Below, in pieces: positions 34,087 to 40,992 of a stretch of 44,408 nucleotides of DNA. Positions within the stretch are counted from its first letter, which is position 1. Each line of letters opens with the position of its first letter. The translations under genes were made by a program, and so were the position numbers. The notes below the pieces were generated by a model. The model was not told where the DNA came from and ran no database searches. It saw only the letters and a program-made list of their open reading frames with translations. Source of the stretch: Patescibacteria group bacterium (GTDB lineage Bacteria > Patescibacteria > Microgenomatia > Levybacterales > UBA12049); NCBI GenBank assembly GCA_023379465.1, contig JAMCTM010000049.1:1-44408 (forward strand), written 5' to 3'.

Positions 34087-35158
34087 AAGTTTCCTAAATA
34101 TTGATTGGTTATTACTTACTCCGGTATTTATTGTTTTAATTATCAGTCTCGTAACACTTTTTAGCATCGACAGTTCGTATTTTACAAACCAGTTAATTTT
34201 TGTCTTTATTTCGATTTTTGCTTTTTTATTTTTCTCACATTTTAATTATAAGGTTTTAAGGCTATATAGCCTCCCGATATACGTACTGTCTATAGTCGCT
34301 TTGCTTTTGGTCTTTTTTTTAGGCATAGAAAGCAGGGGATCGCTTCGATGGATAGAGGTTTTAGGGCTTAGAGTGCAATTTTCCGAGATATTAAGACCGT
34401 TTTTGGCAATAAGCTTGGCAAGTTTTATAGTCGATAAAAAAAAACTTGATTTTAACTCTTTTTTCCAGATTCTTATTCTTCTGGCCCCGGTAGTCTTTCT
34501 TATTTTCCTCCAGCCCGATTTGGGAGACGCGGTGATTTACGTTTCTGTCGTATTGGTAACTCTTTTTTATTTTGGGTTTTCATTGAAATATTTTCTTGCG
34601 TCCTTTTTGCCGTTTTTTCTGGCTATCCCGGTTTTGTGGAATTTTTTGCATGATTATCAAAAGCAAAGGATTTTGACTTTTTTCAATCCCGGCAAGGACC
34701 CATTAGGAACTTCGTATAATGTTATACAGTCGATAATTGCGGTAGGCTCGGGAATGATAATCGGTAAGGGACTAGGGCTTGGGACCCAATCCGGCCTTAA
34801 ATTTTTGCCTGAAAGGCATACGGATTTTATATTCGCAACCATTTCGGAGCAGCTTGGTTTTGTGGGCGCGGTGATTATCCTTATTTGTTTTGGTTATTTT
34901 CTTTATAGGATTTATAAAACTTCCGATAATTTGGACGATAAATTCGCCAAAACCTATTGCGTTATTGTTTTTTTTGTCTTCCTTGTTCAGGTTTTTGTGA
35001 ATATTGGTATGAACATAGGTATTCTACCGATTGTCGGAGTAACACTTCCGTTCGTGTCGTATGGGGGAAGTTCGCTTTTGTCAAACTTTATTTTCTTGGG
35101 ATTCCTTGCTTCAATCAGAAAAACATTTAAAAACGATACGGTGCTAGAAATAAAGTAA
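34079..35158 (+). CDS. rodA: SEDS glycosyltransferase RodA
   Basis: 359 aa polytopic lipid II polymerase of the cell-elongation machinery. SEDS motifs: GSLRWIEVLGLRVQFSEILRPFLAI, LQPDLGDAVIY, GTSYNVIQSIIAVGSGMIIGKGLGLGTQSGLKFLPERHTDFIFATISEQLGF and LPFVSYGGSSLL. The Q-S-G-L-K-FLPE-HTDFIF wording is RodA-like rather than FtsW-like, which separates it from the ftsW at 25979. Its ATG lies inside the last codons of ileS. No PBP2 partner gene or mreBCD is next to it in this window. Confidence 0.9.
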   Translation: MNRSFLNIDWLLLTPVFIVLIISLVTLFSIDSSYFTNQLIFVFISIFAFLFFSHFNYKVLRLYSLPIYVLSIVALLLVFFLGIESRGSLRWIEVLGLRVQFSEILRPFLAISLASFIVDKKKLDFNSFFQILILLAPVVFLIFLQPDLGDAVIYVSVVLVTLFYFGFSLKYFLASFLPFFLAIPVLWNFLHDYQKQRILTFFNPGKDPLGTSYNVIQSIIAVGSGMIIGKGLGLGTQSGLKFLPERHTDFIFATISEQLGFVGAVIILICFGYFLYRIYKTSDNLDDKFAKTYCVIVFFVFLVQVFVNIGMNIGILPIVGVTLPFVSYGGSSLLSNFIFLGFLASIRKTFKNDTVLEIK

Positions 35159-35164
35159 GTTTTT

Positions 35165-35173
35165 TGTTATAAT
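35165..35173 (+). promoter_or_regulatory. Extended -10 promoter of rplU
   Basis: TGTTATAAT ends 8 nt before the ATG at 35182 and only 2 nt before an ATG at 35176, so the transcription start favours the second ATG. Confidence 0.65.
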
Positions 35174-35181
35174 TTATGCTT

Positions 35182-35493
35182 ATGAAATACGCTGTAGTGA
35201 AAACAGGGGGAAAACAATATAGAGTTTCCGAAGGAGACGTGTTAAGCGTAGAAAAGCTTAAAAACTCAAAAAACGGAAAAGTCGTTCTTGAAGATGTGCT
35301 TTTGGTGGTATCGGACAAATCGGTAAAAATAGGAAAACCCTATATAACGGGCAGCAAAGTTGAAGCATCTCTTATTGAAAACATAAAAGGGGATAAAGTA
35401 AGAGTGTCCAAATTTAAGTCAAAAGTAAGATATAGAAGAGTAACAGGGTTTAGGGCTGATTATTCAAAGATTAGAATAGAAAAGATTGTTTAG
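35182..35493 (+). CDS. rplU: 50S ribosomal protein L21
   Basis: 103 aa. MKYAVVKTGGKQYRVSEGDVL is the conserved L21 start, with the VRVSKFKSKVRYRRVTGFR rRNA-binding tail. ATG 35182 fits both the family N-terminus and the -10 spacing; an ATG two codons earlier (35176) would lie too close to the TATAAT. Followed by rpmA after 106 nt with a separate promoter. Confidence 0.96.
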   Translation: MKYAVVKTGGKQYRVSEGDVLSVEKLKNSKNGKVVLEDVLLVVSDKSVKIGKPYITGSKVEASLIENIKGDKVRVSKFKSKVRYRRVTGFRADYSKIRIEKIV

Positions 35494-35506
35494 ATAGTTT
35501 GCCCCA

Positions 35507-35534
35507 AAAGCATCATTTTAAATTGATAGGCTTT
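35507..35534. repeat. Imperfect hairpin between rplU and rpmA
   Basis: AAAGCATCA (35507-35515) pairs with TGAT-AG-GCTTT (35524-35534) leaving a 2-nt bulge and 8-nt loop. There is no T-run, so it may be a weak terminator or RNA structure of the rplU 3' end. Confidence 0.3.
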
Positions 35535-35540
35535 GATATC

Positions 35541-35570
35541 TTGACATATTGTGAAAAGTAAAGTTAAAAT
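35541..35570 (+). promoter_or_regulatory. Promoter of rpmA
   Basis: Perfect TTGACA (35541-35546), 18-nt spacer, TAAAAT (35565-35570). The leader of about 22-29 nt has GAAAGG (35586-35591) 8 nt before the ATG, so this gene uses ordinary initiation. Confidence 0.8.
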
Positions 35571-35599
35571 AGACGCAGTTTTCACGAAAGGCTGAAAGT

Positions 35600-35851
35600 A
35601 TGGCACATACAAAAGCACAGGGAGCAGTAAAAGGAAACAGAGATTCTATAGCGAAGCGTTTAGGCGTGAAGGTTTATGGCGGGCAAAATGTTTCTGCAGG
35701 AAATATTATAGTAAGGCAAAAGGGAACAAAATTTTATCCGGGGAAAAATGTTTCGATGGGGAAAGATTTTACGCTTTTTTCTTTAGCACAGGGAAAGGTT
35801 TCTTTCAAAACGTTACGTGGTAAAAAATTTGTGGAAGTTTTAGCCGCTTAA
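35600..35851 (+). CDS. rpmA: 50S ribosomal protein L27
   Basis: 83 aa. [16 protein letters not shown] at the N-terminus, which reaches the peptidyl-transferase centre, then [43 protein letters not shown], all standard L27. No cleavable Firmicutes-type N-terminal extension. The usual KKAGGST start is varied to TKAQGAV. parB follows after 16 nt. Confidence 0.97.
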   Translation: MAHTKAQGAVKGNRDSIAKRLGVKVYGGQNVSAGNIIVRQKGTKFYPGKNVSMGKDFTLFSLAQGKVSFKTLRGKKFVEVLAA

Positions 35852-35867
35852 TTCGCGGTTGTTATAA

Positions 35868-36686
35868 ATGGATAAACAGGAAAAAATATTTGAACTTGAA
35901 ATAAGTCTTCTTCAGGCAAATCCTCTCCAACCAAGGGGTATAATTGTTCCCGAGTCGTTGCAGGAGTTGGTAGATTCCATAAGGGAGCAGGGGATTCTTG
36001 AGCCTATTGTTGTTGCAAAAACGCCGGCAGGTTATCAGATCGTTGCAGGCGAACGAAGATGGAGAGCCGCCAAAATACTCGGTCTTGAAAAAGTACCCGT
36101 TGTTATAAAAGAGACTACGCCTCAGGGAATGCTTGAAATGTCAATTGTCGAAAATGTCCAGAGGGAAGACCTAAACCCCATAGAGAGGGCTCAGGCATAC
36201 AAAAGATTAATAGACGAGTTCGGACTGGGCACTAATGAAGTGGCAAGAAAAGTAGGTAAGAGCGCACCGACAATCTCAAATACAATAAGGCTTTTGTCTT
36301 TGCCGGATGCGATTAAAGACGCATTAGTCGCAGGGGTTATAACCGAAGGCCATGTAAGGCCTCTCATTTCGCTTGGGGATTCAAAGTTAATGCTCGAGCT
36401 ATTTAAAAAGATTCTTAAGGAAAATAGCACGGTAAGGGAAACCGAGGAAATGGCAAGGCAGGCAAAGGGAGAAATTGAAAAGCGCGAGCCCCGATCCAAA
36501 GTGCATAAGCTTTGGGTTCCGGAGCTTGACGAGATGGCGAAAAATCTTGAGCAAAAACACGGACTGCATAAAGTGGCGATTTCCCAGTCAAGGACCCAAG
36601 CAAAAATTTCGATATTCATAAAAGGGGACGTGGACATAACCGGGCCGAAAGTTAAACAAATCTACGAACTTCTTACTAAAGAATAG
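35868..36686 (+). CDS. parB: ParB/Spo0J chromosome-partition protein
   Basis: 272 aa. CTP-dependent clamp that loads on parS sites. N-terminal domain: LLQANPLQPR, LVDSIREQGILEPIVV, AGERRWRAAKILGL (CTP/GERR box) and ENVQREDLNPIERAQAY; then the helix-turn-helix (LGTNEVARKVGKSAPTISNTIRLL) and a C-terminal part (residues ~200-272) likely for dimerisation. No parA is adjacent. It starts 16 nt after rpmA and may share its promoter. A degenerate parS-like sequence lies 1.4 kb downstream. Confidence 0.92.
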   Translation: MDKQEKIFELEISLLQANPLQPRGIIVPESLQELVDSIREQGILEPIVVAKTPAGYQIVAGERRWRAAKILGLEKVPVVIKETTPQGMLEMSIVENVQREDLNPIERAQAYKRLIDEFGLGTNEVARKVGKSAPTISNTIRLLSLPDAIKDALVAGVITEGHVRPLISLGDSKLMLELFKKILKENSTVRETEEMARQAKGEIEKREPRSKVHKLWVPELDEMAKNLEQKHGLHKVAISQSRTQAKISIFIKGDVDITGPKVKQIYELLTKE

Positions 36687-36693
36687 CTCTCAT

Positions 36694-37251
36694 TTAATAG
36701 GGGTTTTTAATAAATCCCATTTTATTAAGCGGCCAGTAAACAAAAAAAGATTCCCCAATAATTGCGGATCTGCCTACAAAACCCCAGTCTCTTGAGTCCG
36801 AACTGTAGACCCTGTTATCTCCCATAACAAAATAATCATTGGGCGGAACCGTGATTGTTTTATCATTTGGTAAAAATTGTCCTCCATAGGTTTTTACGTC
36901 GGGTTTTAAAAATTTGCTTTCGTTAAGAAGTTTACCGTTTAGGTAAACGTTGCCATTGGAAAGCCTTACGGTATCTCCGGGGGTACCGATTACCCTTTTA
37001 ATGTAATCTTTGTTGGGTTCGGGAGGCGCCTTAAAAACTATTACGTCTCCAAGCCTGGGGTTTTGGAAATCAAGCACCACGATATTTGTTAATACATATT
37101 CTTGGTCAAGAAAGTTTGGGAACATAGAATCACCTTTAACCTCAAAAGGTCTGAAGAGAAAAACATAAATTACCAGAAAAATTGCCGCTGCAATAAGGAA
37201 GGTTTGGACAGTGTCTAGGAGGAAAAGGTAAATTTTTCGCAAGTATTTCAT
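36694..37251 (-). CDS. lepB: Signal peptidase I
   Basis: 185 aa membrane serine protease removing signal peptides. N-terminal membrane helix (about 9-33), then GDSMFPN with catalytic Ser42, KDYIKRVIGTPGDTV with general-base Lys85, and MGDNRVYSSDSRDWG (box E). Compact Gram-positive-like form with a single N-terminal helix and a short C-terminal tail. ATG 37251 is preferred; the preceding TTG (37254) is also possible. Convergent with parB (7 nt between stops) and divergent from tRNA-Val. Confidence 0.94.
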   Translation of the reverse strand: MKYLRKIYLFLLDTVQTFLIAAAIFLVIYVFLFRPFEVKGDSMFPNFLDQEYVLTNIVVLDFQNPRLGDVIVFKAPPEPNKDYIKRVIGTPGDTVRLSNGNVYLNGKLLNESKFLKPDVKTYGGQFLPNDKTITVPPNDYFVMGDNRVYSSDSRDWGFVGRSAIIGESFFVYWPLNKMGFIKNPY

Positions 37252-37260
37252 CAATACTTC

Positions 37261-37289
37261 ATTTTCCCAAACAAAGCTTCCTTTGTCAA
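37261..37289 (-). promoter_or_regulatory. Promoter of lepB, overlapping tRNA promoter
   Basis: On the minus strand: TTGACA (complement 37284-37289), 17-nt spacer, GAAAAT (complement 37261-37266), then 9 nt to the ATG. Its -35 shares six bases with the -35 of the tRNA promoter on the other strand. Confidence 0.65.
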
Positions 37290-37311
37290 TGAGGCTATTA
37301 TGTGGTATATT
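37283..37311 (+). promoter_or_regulatory. Promoter of tRNA-Val
   Basis: TTGTCA (37283-37288), 17-nt spacer, extended -10 TGG-TATATT (hexamer 37306-37311). The predicted start lies within a few nt of the mature tRNA 5' end at 37322. Confidence 0.75.
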
Positions 37312-37321
37312 ACGCGTTATA

Positions 37322-37393
37322 GGACTTGTAGCTCAGCGGTAGAGCGCTTCGTTCACATCGAAGAAGTCAGAGGTTCGAATCCTCTCAGGTCCA
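37322..37393 (+). tRNA. tRNA-Val (anticodon CAC)
   Basis: 72 nt cloverleaf. Acceptor stem GGACTTG / CAGGTCC (one G-U pair), D stem GCTC / GAGC, anticodon stem CTTCG / CGAAG with loop TTCACAT giving anticodon CAC (37354-37356), T stem AGAGG / CCTCT with loop TTCGAAT, discriminator A at 37393. CCA is not encoded and must be added by an enzyme. Reads GTG valine codons. A protein start codon follows only 6 nt later. Confidence 0.95.
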
Positions 37394-37399
37394 CTCAAA

Positions 37400-37975
37400 A
37401 TGAACAAGATATTGCTTATAATTTTAATATTTTTTTTAATCTTAATTCCGGTTTTACTTTTTGTCGCCAAAAACGACAAGACGTTAATTTCAGGCAATAA
37501 TATTTCGTCGACGGGTTCTACTCAGTCTGCAAACTTTATAAGCCCTAATAGTTTGGGATTTCCTTCGGGTTTTTCATTTGTCAAAGCAAATTCCGGGTCA
37601 AGCGAAGGACTTGGAAAAAATGCACTGTATTATGACTATAACCCATATGCTCTAAGCGGGACAGAATGGGTCGCTACAAAAACGGTAAATTCAGATACCG
37701 AATATGCGGCGGCGATTAAGAATTTTAATACTTATTATAATTCAAAAATATACAAAAACGGCTGGATGAACGAACTGAAGGTTAACGGACACACTTTGCA
37801 ACCTCTTGCCGCAGACAGTACTTTAGGCAGGATATATGGCTATTTAAAATACGAAAACGGAAATGTACAGGTTGCTTTAATGTATAACCAGAAAGCAAGC
37901 GACAGCTATCCTACAACAGTCCAATTCAGGGTTTTCCTCAGCAGCACACAACCCCTTAATAAAATTGTTAAGTAG
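37400..37975 (+). CDS. Hypothetical anchored extracytoplasmic protein
   Basis: 191 aa, not recognised. One N-terminal membrane helix or uncleaved signal (KILLIILIFFLILIPVLLFVA), a Ser/Asn/Gly-rich linker, then a ~130-residue globular domain rich in Tyr and Asn (ALYYDYNPYALSGTEWVATKTV, GYLKYENGNVQVALMYN). No Cys, no catalytic motif seen. The ATG lies 6 nt after the tRNA-Val 3' end with no promoter or Shine-Dalgarno between, so it is probably co-transcribed with the tRNA. Confidence 0.7.
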   Translation: MNKILLIILIFFLILIPVLLFVAKNDKTLISGNNISSTGSTQSANFISPNSLGFPSGFSFVKANSGSSEGLGKNALYYDYNPYALSGTEWVATKTVNSDTEYAAAIKNFNTYYNSKIYKNGWMNELKVNGHTLQPLAADSTLGRIYGYLKYENGNVQVALMYNQKASDSYPTTVQFRVFLSSTQPLNKIVK

Positions 37976-38012
37976 AATTTAATATAAACTTAACAACACC
38001 ACATTATAATAT

Positions 38013-38108
38013 ATGCCTAAAATTATATTTACGTCGATGTTTTACAATAACAATAAATACCTACGATACAACTTATTTCACGTGTTAAATAAAATTAAAT
38101 TATGTTAA
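38013..38108 (+). other. Possible 31-codon ORF in intergenic region
   Basis: A short AT-rich frame begins MPKIIFTSMFYNNN, 2 nt after a TATAAT (38005-38010), and ends inside the next gene's -10 box. The 143-bp gap 37976-38118 otherwise holds a parS-like sequence and the GT4 promoter. Not recognised; may be chance. Confidence 0.2.
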
Positions 38109-38111
38109 AAT
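38103..38111 (+). promoter_or_regulatory. Extended -10 promoter of GT4 gene (leaderless)
   Basis: TGTTAAAAT ends 7 nt before the ATG at 38119. Confidence 0.6.
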
Positions 38112-38118
38112 TCAATTT

Positions 38119-39195
38119 ATGTCTAAACAACTTACTATCGTATTTTTTGCAAGACGTTTTTATCCTTTAATTGGCGGCGTAGAGAAGCATGTATTGGAGG
38201 TAAGTAAGGGATTGGTTAAGAAAGGATTTAGGGTAATTGTTTTCACGGAAAACGAAGAAAATACGAAATCCGAAAATTATCACTTTTATCCACAGAGTGC
38301 TAAGTTTGAAGGAATAGAAATAATTAGGGTTAAAGTGGGCAAAAACAACCGGCTTAAAAAATTCAGGATTTGGTTTTATTTATTAAAATATATATACACA
38401 ATAAAATCCGCAGACATAATTCATTGTCATGACATTTTTTTCTGGTATTTGCCGTTCAGGTTTATTTTTCCTTTTAAAAGAGTTTACACAACATTCCACG
38501 GCTATGAAGGAAATGATATCCCAACAAAAAGAGCTGTATTTATGCACAAGGTAGCCGAGAAACTTTCCAATGGAAATATTTGCATAGGTAGTTTCTATAA
38601 AAAATGGTACGGAACAATTCCAACCTATGTTAGTTATGGGGCTGTTGATGTGCCGGACAAAAGAAACATAAATCAGCAAGATAAGAATTTAATAATTTTT
38701 TTGGGACGTTTGGAAGAAGAGACTGGCATTATGGAATATCTTGAGGCGTTTAAAAATATTTCTAAAAAACATAAAGATCTTAAGATGTTAGTGTTGGGTG
38801 ACGGTTCATTAAGAAAAAAATCCGAAACTTTTGTAAAAACAAATAATCTTAATGTTACATTTAAAGGATTTATTTTAGATACCTATAGTTATATCCAAAG
38901 AGCAAATTTTATGTTCACTTCAAGATACCTTGGAATACTCGAATCGATGGTGAATAAAAAATATGTTCTGGCTGTTTACAATAACAAAATAAAGAAGGAT
39001 TATCTTGAAATGACGCCATTTTCTAAATATATGTCGATTTGTGCCAATTCGGAAGATATATTGAAAGAATTAAACGAAATTTTGGGAGACAAATCATTCG
39101 CTCCGGAAAAAATATCTAAAGCATATGATTGGGTAAAAGACCAAACATGGGATAATATGTTTGAGACATATTTAATGCTTTGGAGACTTAACTAA
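38119..39195 (+). CDS. Glycosyltransferase family 4 protein, divergent
   Basis: 358 aa GT-B protein. FYPLIGGVEKHVLEVSKGL is a clear GT4 acceptor loop, with HCHDIFFWYLPF, TTFHGYEG and FLGRLEEETGIMEYLEAF following. In the donor half the usual E-x7-E stretch reads TSRYLGILESMVNKKYVLAV, so the first Glu is missing and only LES remains; donor binding may differ or activity may be reduced. The gene is AT-rich like the rest of the 38-44 kb region. Its last 24 nt overlap the end of the convergent PTPS-related gene. Start set by the TAAAAT box 7 nt upstream. Confidence 0.82.
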   Translation: MSKQLTIVFFARRFYPLIGGVEKHVLEVSKGLVKKGFRVIVFTENEENTKSENYHFYPQSAKFEGIEIIRVKVGKNNRLKKFRIWFYLLKYIYTIKSADIIHCHDIFFWYLPFRFIFPFKRVYTTFHGYEGNDIPTKRAVFMHKVAEKLSNGNICIGSFYKKWYGTIPTYVSYGAVDVPDKRNINQQDKNLIIFLGRLEEETGIMEYLEAFKNISKKHKDLKMLVLGDGSLRKKSETFVKTNNLNVTFKGFILDTYSYIQRANFMFTSRYLGILESMVNKKYVLAVYNNKIKKDYLEMTPFSKYMSICANSEDILKELNEILGDKSFAPEKISKAYDWVKDQTWDNMFETYLMLWRLN

Positions 39196-40941
39196 AAATT
39201 TTGTTTTGCCCATGTAATATAAACTGACATAAAGTAGCAGTACGGCTATTCCGACAACTCCGAATATTTTAAGAGCTTTTTCAGGCTGAATATCTTCATA
39301 TTTAACAACAATTTTTTTGTGATCCTTTGGGTGGTAAAAAGTAATCAGTCCGCCTGGTCCGTGGGTTGAATAAACTGCTTTTCCGTTGGATGTAACTTTC
39401 CATCCGGGAAAGTACAATGTATTTTCGATTACTTTAAGAGGCGTGTACGCCGATACCTGATAAATATGTTCTATGTTGGTTCGTTGAAGGTTCCTAATTG
39501 TCCCTATTCCATTTAATATTATTAAGTTTTGTTGAGGAATCTTTGAAAACCAGTGCGTAACCGGGTTTGCCCATTTTGTGTCCACGAAGTAACTAGGCCC
39601 TTCAGTTAGCGTGCTGTATGGTACGTTTGCCTTAAGTACGGCATCCGTAATCTGCGGGATCATGGTCCGCTGACCCCAGTTAAGGATTGTATAACCAATT
39701 GTCATAAATATTAAAAGATAAACTAAGCTTGTTTTTTTCTTAAAATACAGTACGAGATATCCCGCTAGGATTGATGTCGTAAACGCAAGTACGAGCGACA
39801 GTCTGCCGTATGTAACCAGCATGGATCCGATAAATTGGATACGAACCCAAATAAAGTTAGATACAGGATTCATTAAAAAAAGCGTTACAAAGAAAACTGT
39901 AAGCCAAAAAATTACTTGTTTGTTAATTGATTTTGGAATTTTTTTATAAACCACAAGAACGACTATAATTAGAACTACCAACAATTGCGTATAGCCGATA
40001 ATTTGCTCCAACTGTCCCTTAGGCCCCTGGAACAAAAACCCCAACCTCCAGGGTGAATAGAATAATTCGACAAAAGGGTAATAACCTATTTGGTTAACGG
40101 CCGGAAAATGGTACATAATATGAGAATATATTATAAACGGAGCCCAAATGTATGCGGAAATTAATACCCCCAAAATTAATGCTGATAGCTGAATCAAAAA
40201 TGCCCTTAAATCTTTATTTAAGAATTCATTATATGCGATATATACAGGACAAATTCCAATAAATACTCCTGCAAGAAGCGGATGTGCAAGAAACAGAAGA
40301 AAAGTTAAAAGCGCAACTATTGCCAGATATACGGGTTTTTTCTCTTTTGAATACTTATAAACAAATAAAAATAACAGGGGAGCAAGAGTAAATATTGTCG
40401 ATTCACCGAAAGTCGCCCTAAAATGTACGTCGATTAAATGATATAAAGCAAATGTATACCTTAAGGCAGATGCGAAAGCCGCAAGTTTATTATTGGTAAT
40501 AGATTTAGCAAAAAAATACATAAATATCCCGGATAAATAAAGCGTGAGCCCTAGATAAATTTTGGTTGCATCTATAAAAGACATTCCCAAAAAATGCATT
40601 GCGCAAATTATGTAATAGGGAAGTGTATAGTCAAACAAAAATAAGGGATTGCCATATGTGGCATTAAGTTCGCCTGCCCAGGAAGGTATAAGGATCCCTT
40701 CTTTAAGTGAACTGTAAAAAGAAAACATCCTATAGATTTGGATATTAAAATCCCCGCTTTGATAATCGCCGAACCTAAACACGCTAGTTATCGGCAGAAT
40801 AGAGATTATCAATAGCAATATAAAAAAATTTATTTTTTTCTTAGGATAAATATATCTGTAGAATAAAATGCCTCCCAAAACGATAATTGAGGCAATCGCG
40901 TTTACTATCACCATATGGTAGGATAGGGGTATAACAGGCAT
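39172..40941 (-). CDS. PTPS-related polytopic membrane protein (GT-C-like)
   Basis: 589 aa with about 12 membrane helices. Resembles the family called 6-pyruvoyl-tetrahydropterin-synthase-related membrane proteins (PTPS_related): SGDFNIQIYRMFSFYSSLKEG with the D-x-N acidic loop, PSWAGELNATYGNPLFLFDY, then repeated helices and a C-terminal extracytoplasmic domain ending before a last helix. Despite the name these proteins are not pterin enzymes; fold and topology suggest GT-C glycosyltransferases (inference). It is the only minus-strand gene in this glycan locus and is divergent from the GT2/GT-C fusion. Confidence 0.75.
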   Translation of the reverse strand: MPVIPLSYHMVIVNAIASIIVLGGILFYRYIYPKKKINFFILLLIISILPITSVFRFGDYQSGDFNIQIYRMFSFYSSLKEGILIPSWAGELNATYGNPLFLFDYTLPYYIICAMHFLGMSFIDATKIYLGLTLYLSGIFMYFFAKSITNNKLAAFASALRYTFALYHLIDVHFRATFGESTIFTLAPLLFLFVYKYSKEKKPVYLAIVALLTFLLFLAHPLLAGVFIGICPVYIAYNEFLNKDLRAFLIQLSALILGVLISAYIWAPFIIYSHIMYHFPAVNQIGYYPFVELFYSPWRLGFLFQGPKGQLEQIIGYTQLLVVLIIVVLVVYKKIPKSINKQVIFWLTVFFVTLFLMNPVSNFIWVRIQFIGSMLVTYGRLSLVLAFTTSILAGYLVLYFKKKTSLVYLLIFMTIGYTILNWGQRTMIPQITDAVLKANVPYSTLTEGPSYFVDTKWANPVTHWFSKIPQQNLIILNGIGTIRNLQRTNIEHIYQVSAYTPLKVIENTLYFPGWKVTSNGKAVYSTHGPGGLITFYHPKDHKKIVVKYEDIQPEKALKIFGVVGIAVLLLYVSLYYMGKTKFLVKSPKH

Positions 40942-40956
40942 AATAATTATTAGTGT

Positions 40957-40985
40957 ATTGTAAAGTACGAGATGTTATAATTCAA
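40957..40985. promoter_or_regulatory. Overlapping divergent promoters
   Basis: Minus strand: TTGAAT (complement 40980-40985), 17 nt, TACAAT (complement 40957-40962), 15 nt to the ATG at 40941. Plus strand: extended -10 TGTTATAAT (40973-40981), 11 nt to the ATG at 40993. The plus -10 box and the minus -35 box share two bases, so the two promoters should compete. Confidence 0.6.
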
Positions 40986-40992
40986 CAAATAT

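Noticed and set aside
36687..36693. Terminator between convergent parB and lepB
   Set aside because: Only 7 nt separate the stops and no hairpin with T-run is visible.
39172..40941. Pterin-synthesis enzyme suggested by the PTPS-related name
   Set aside because: The protein is a polytopic membrane protein without the pterin-synthase fold motifs; the name is historical.
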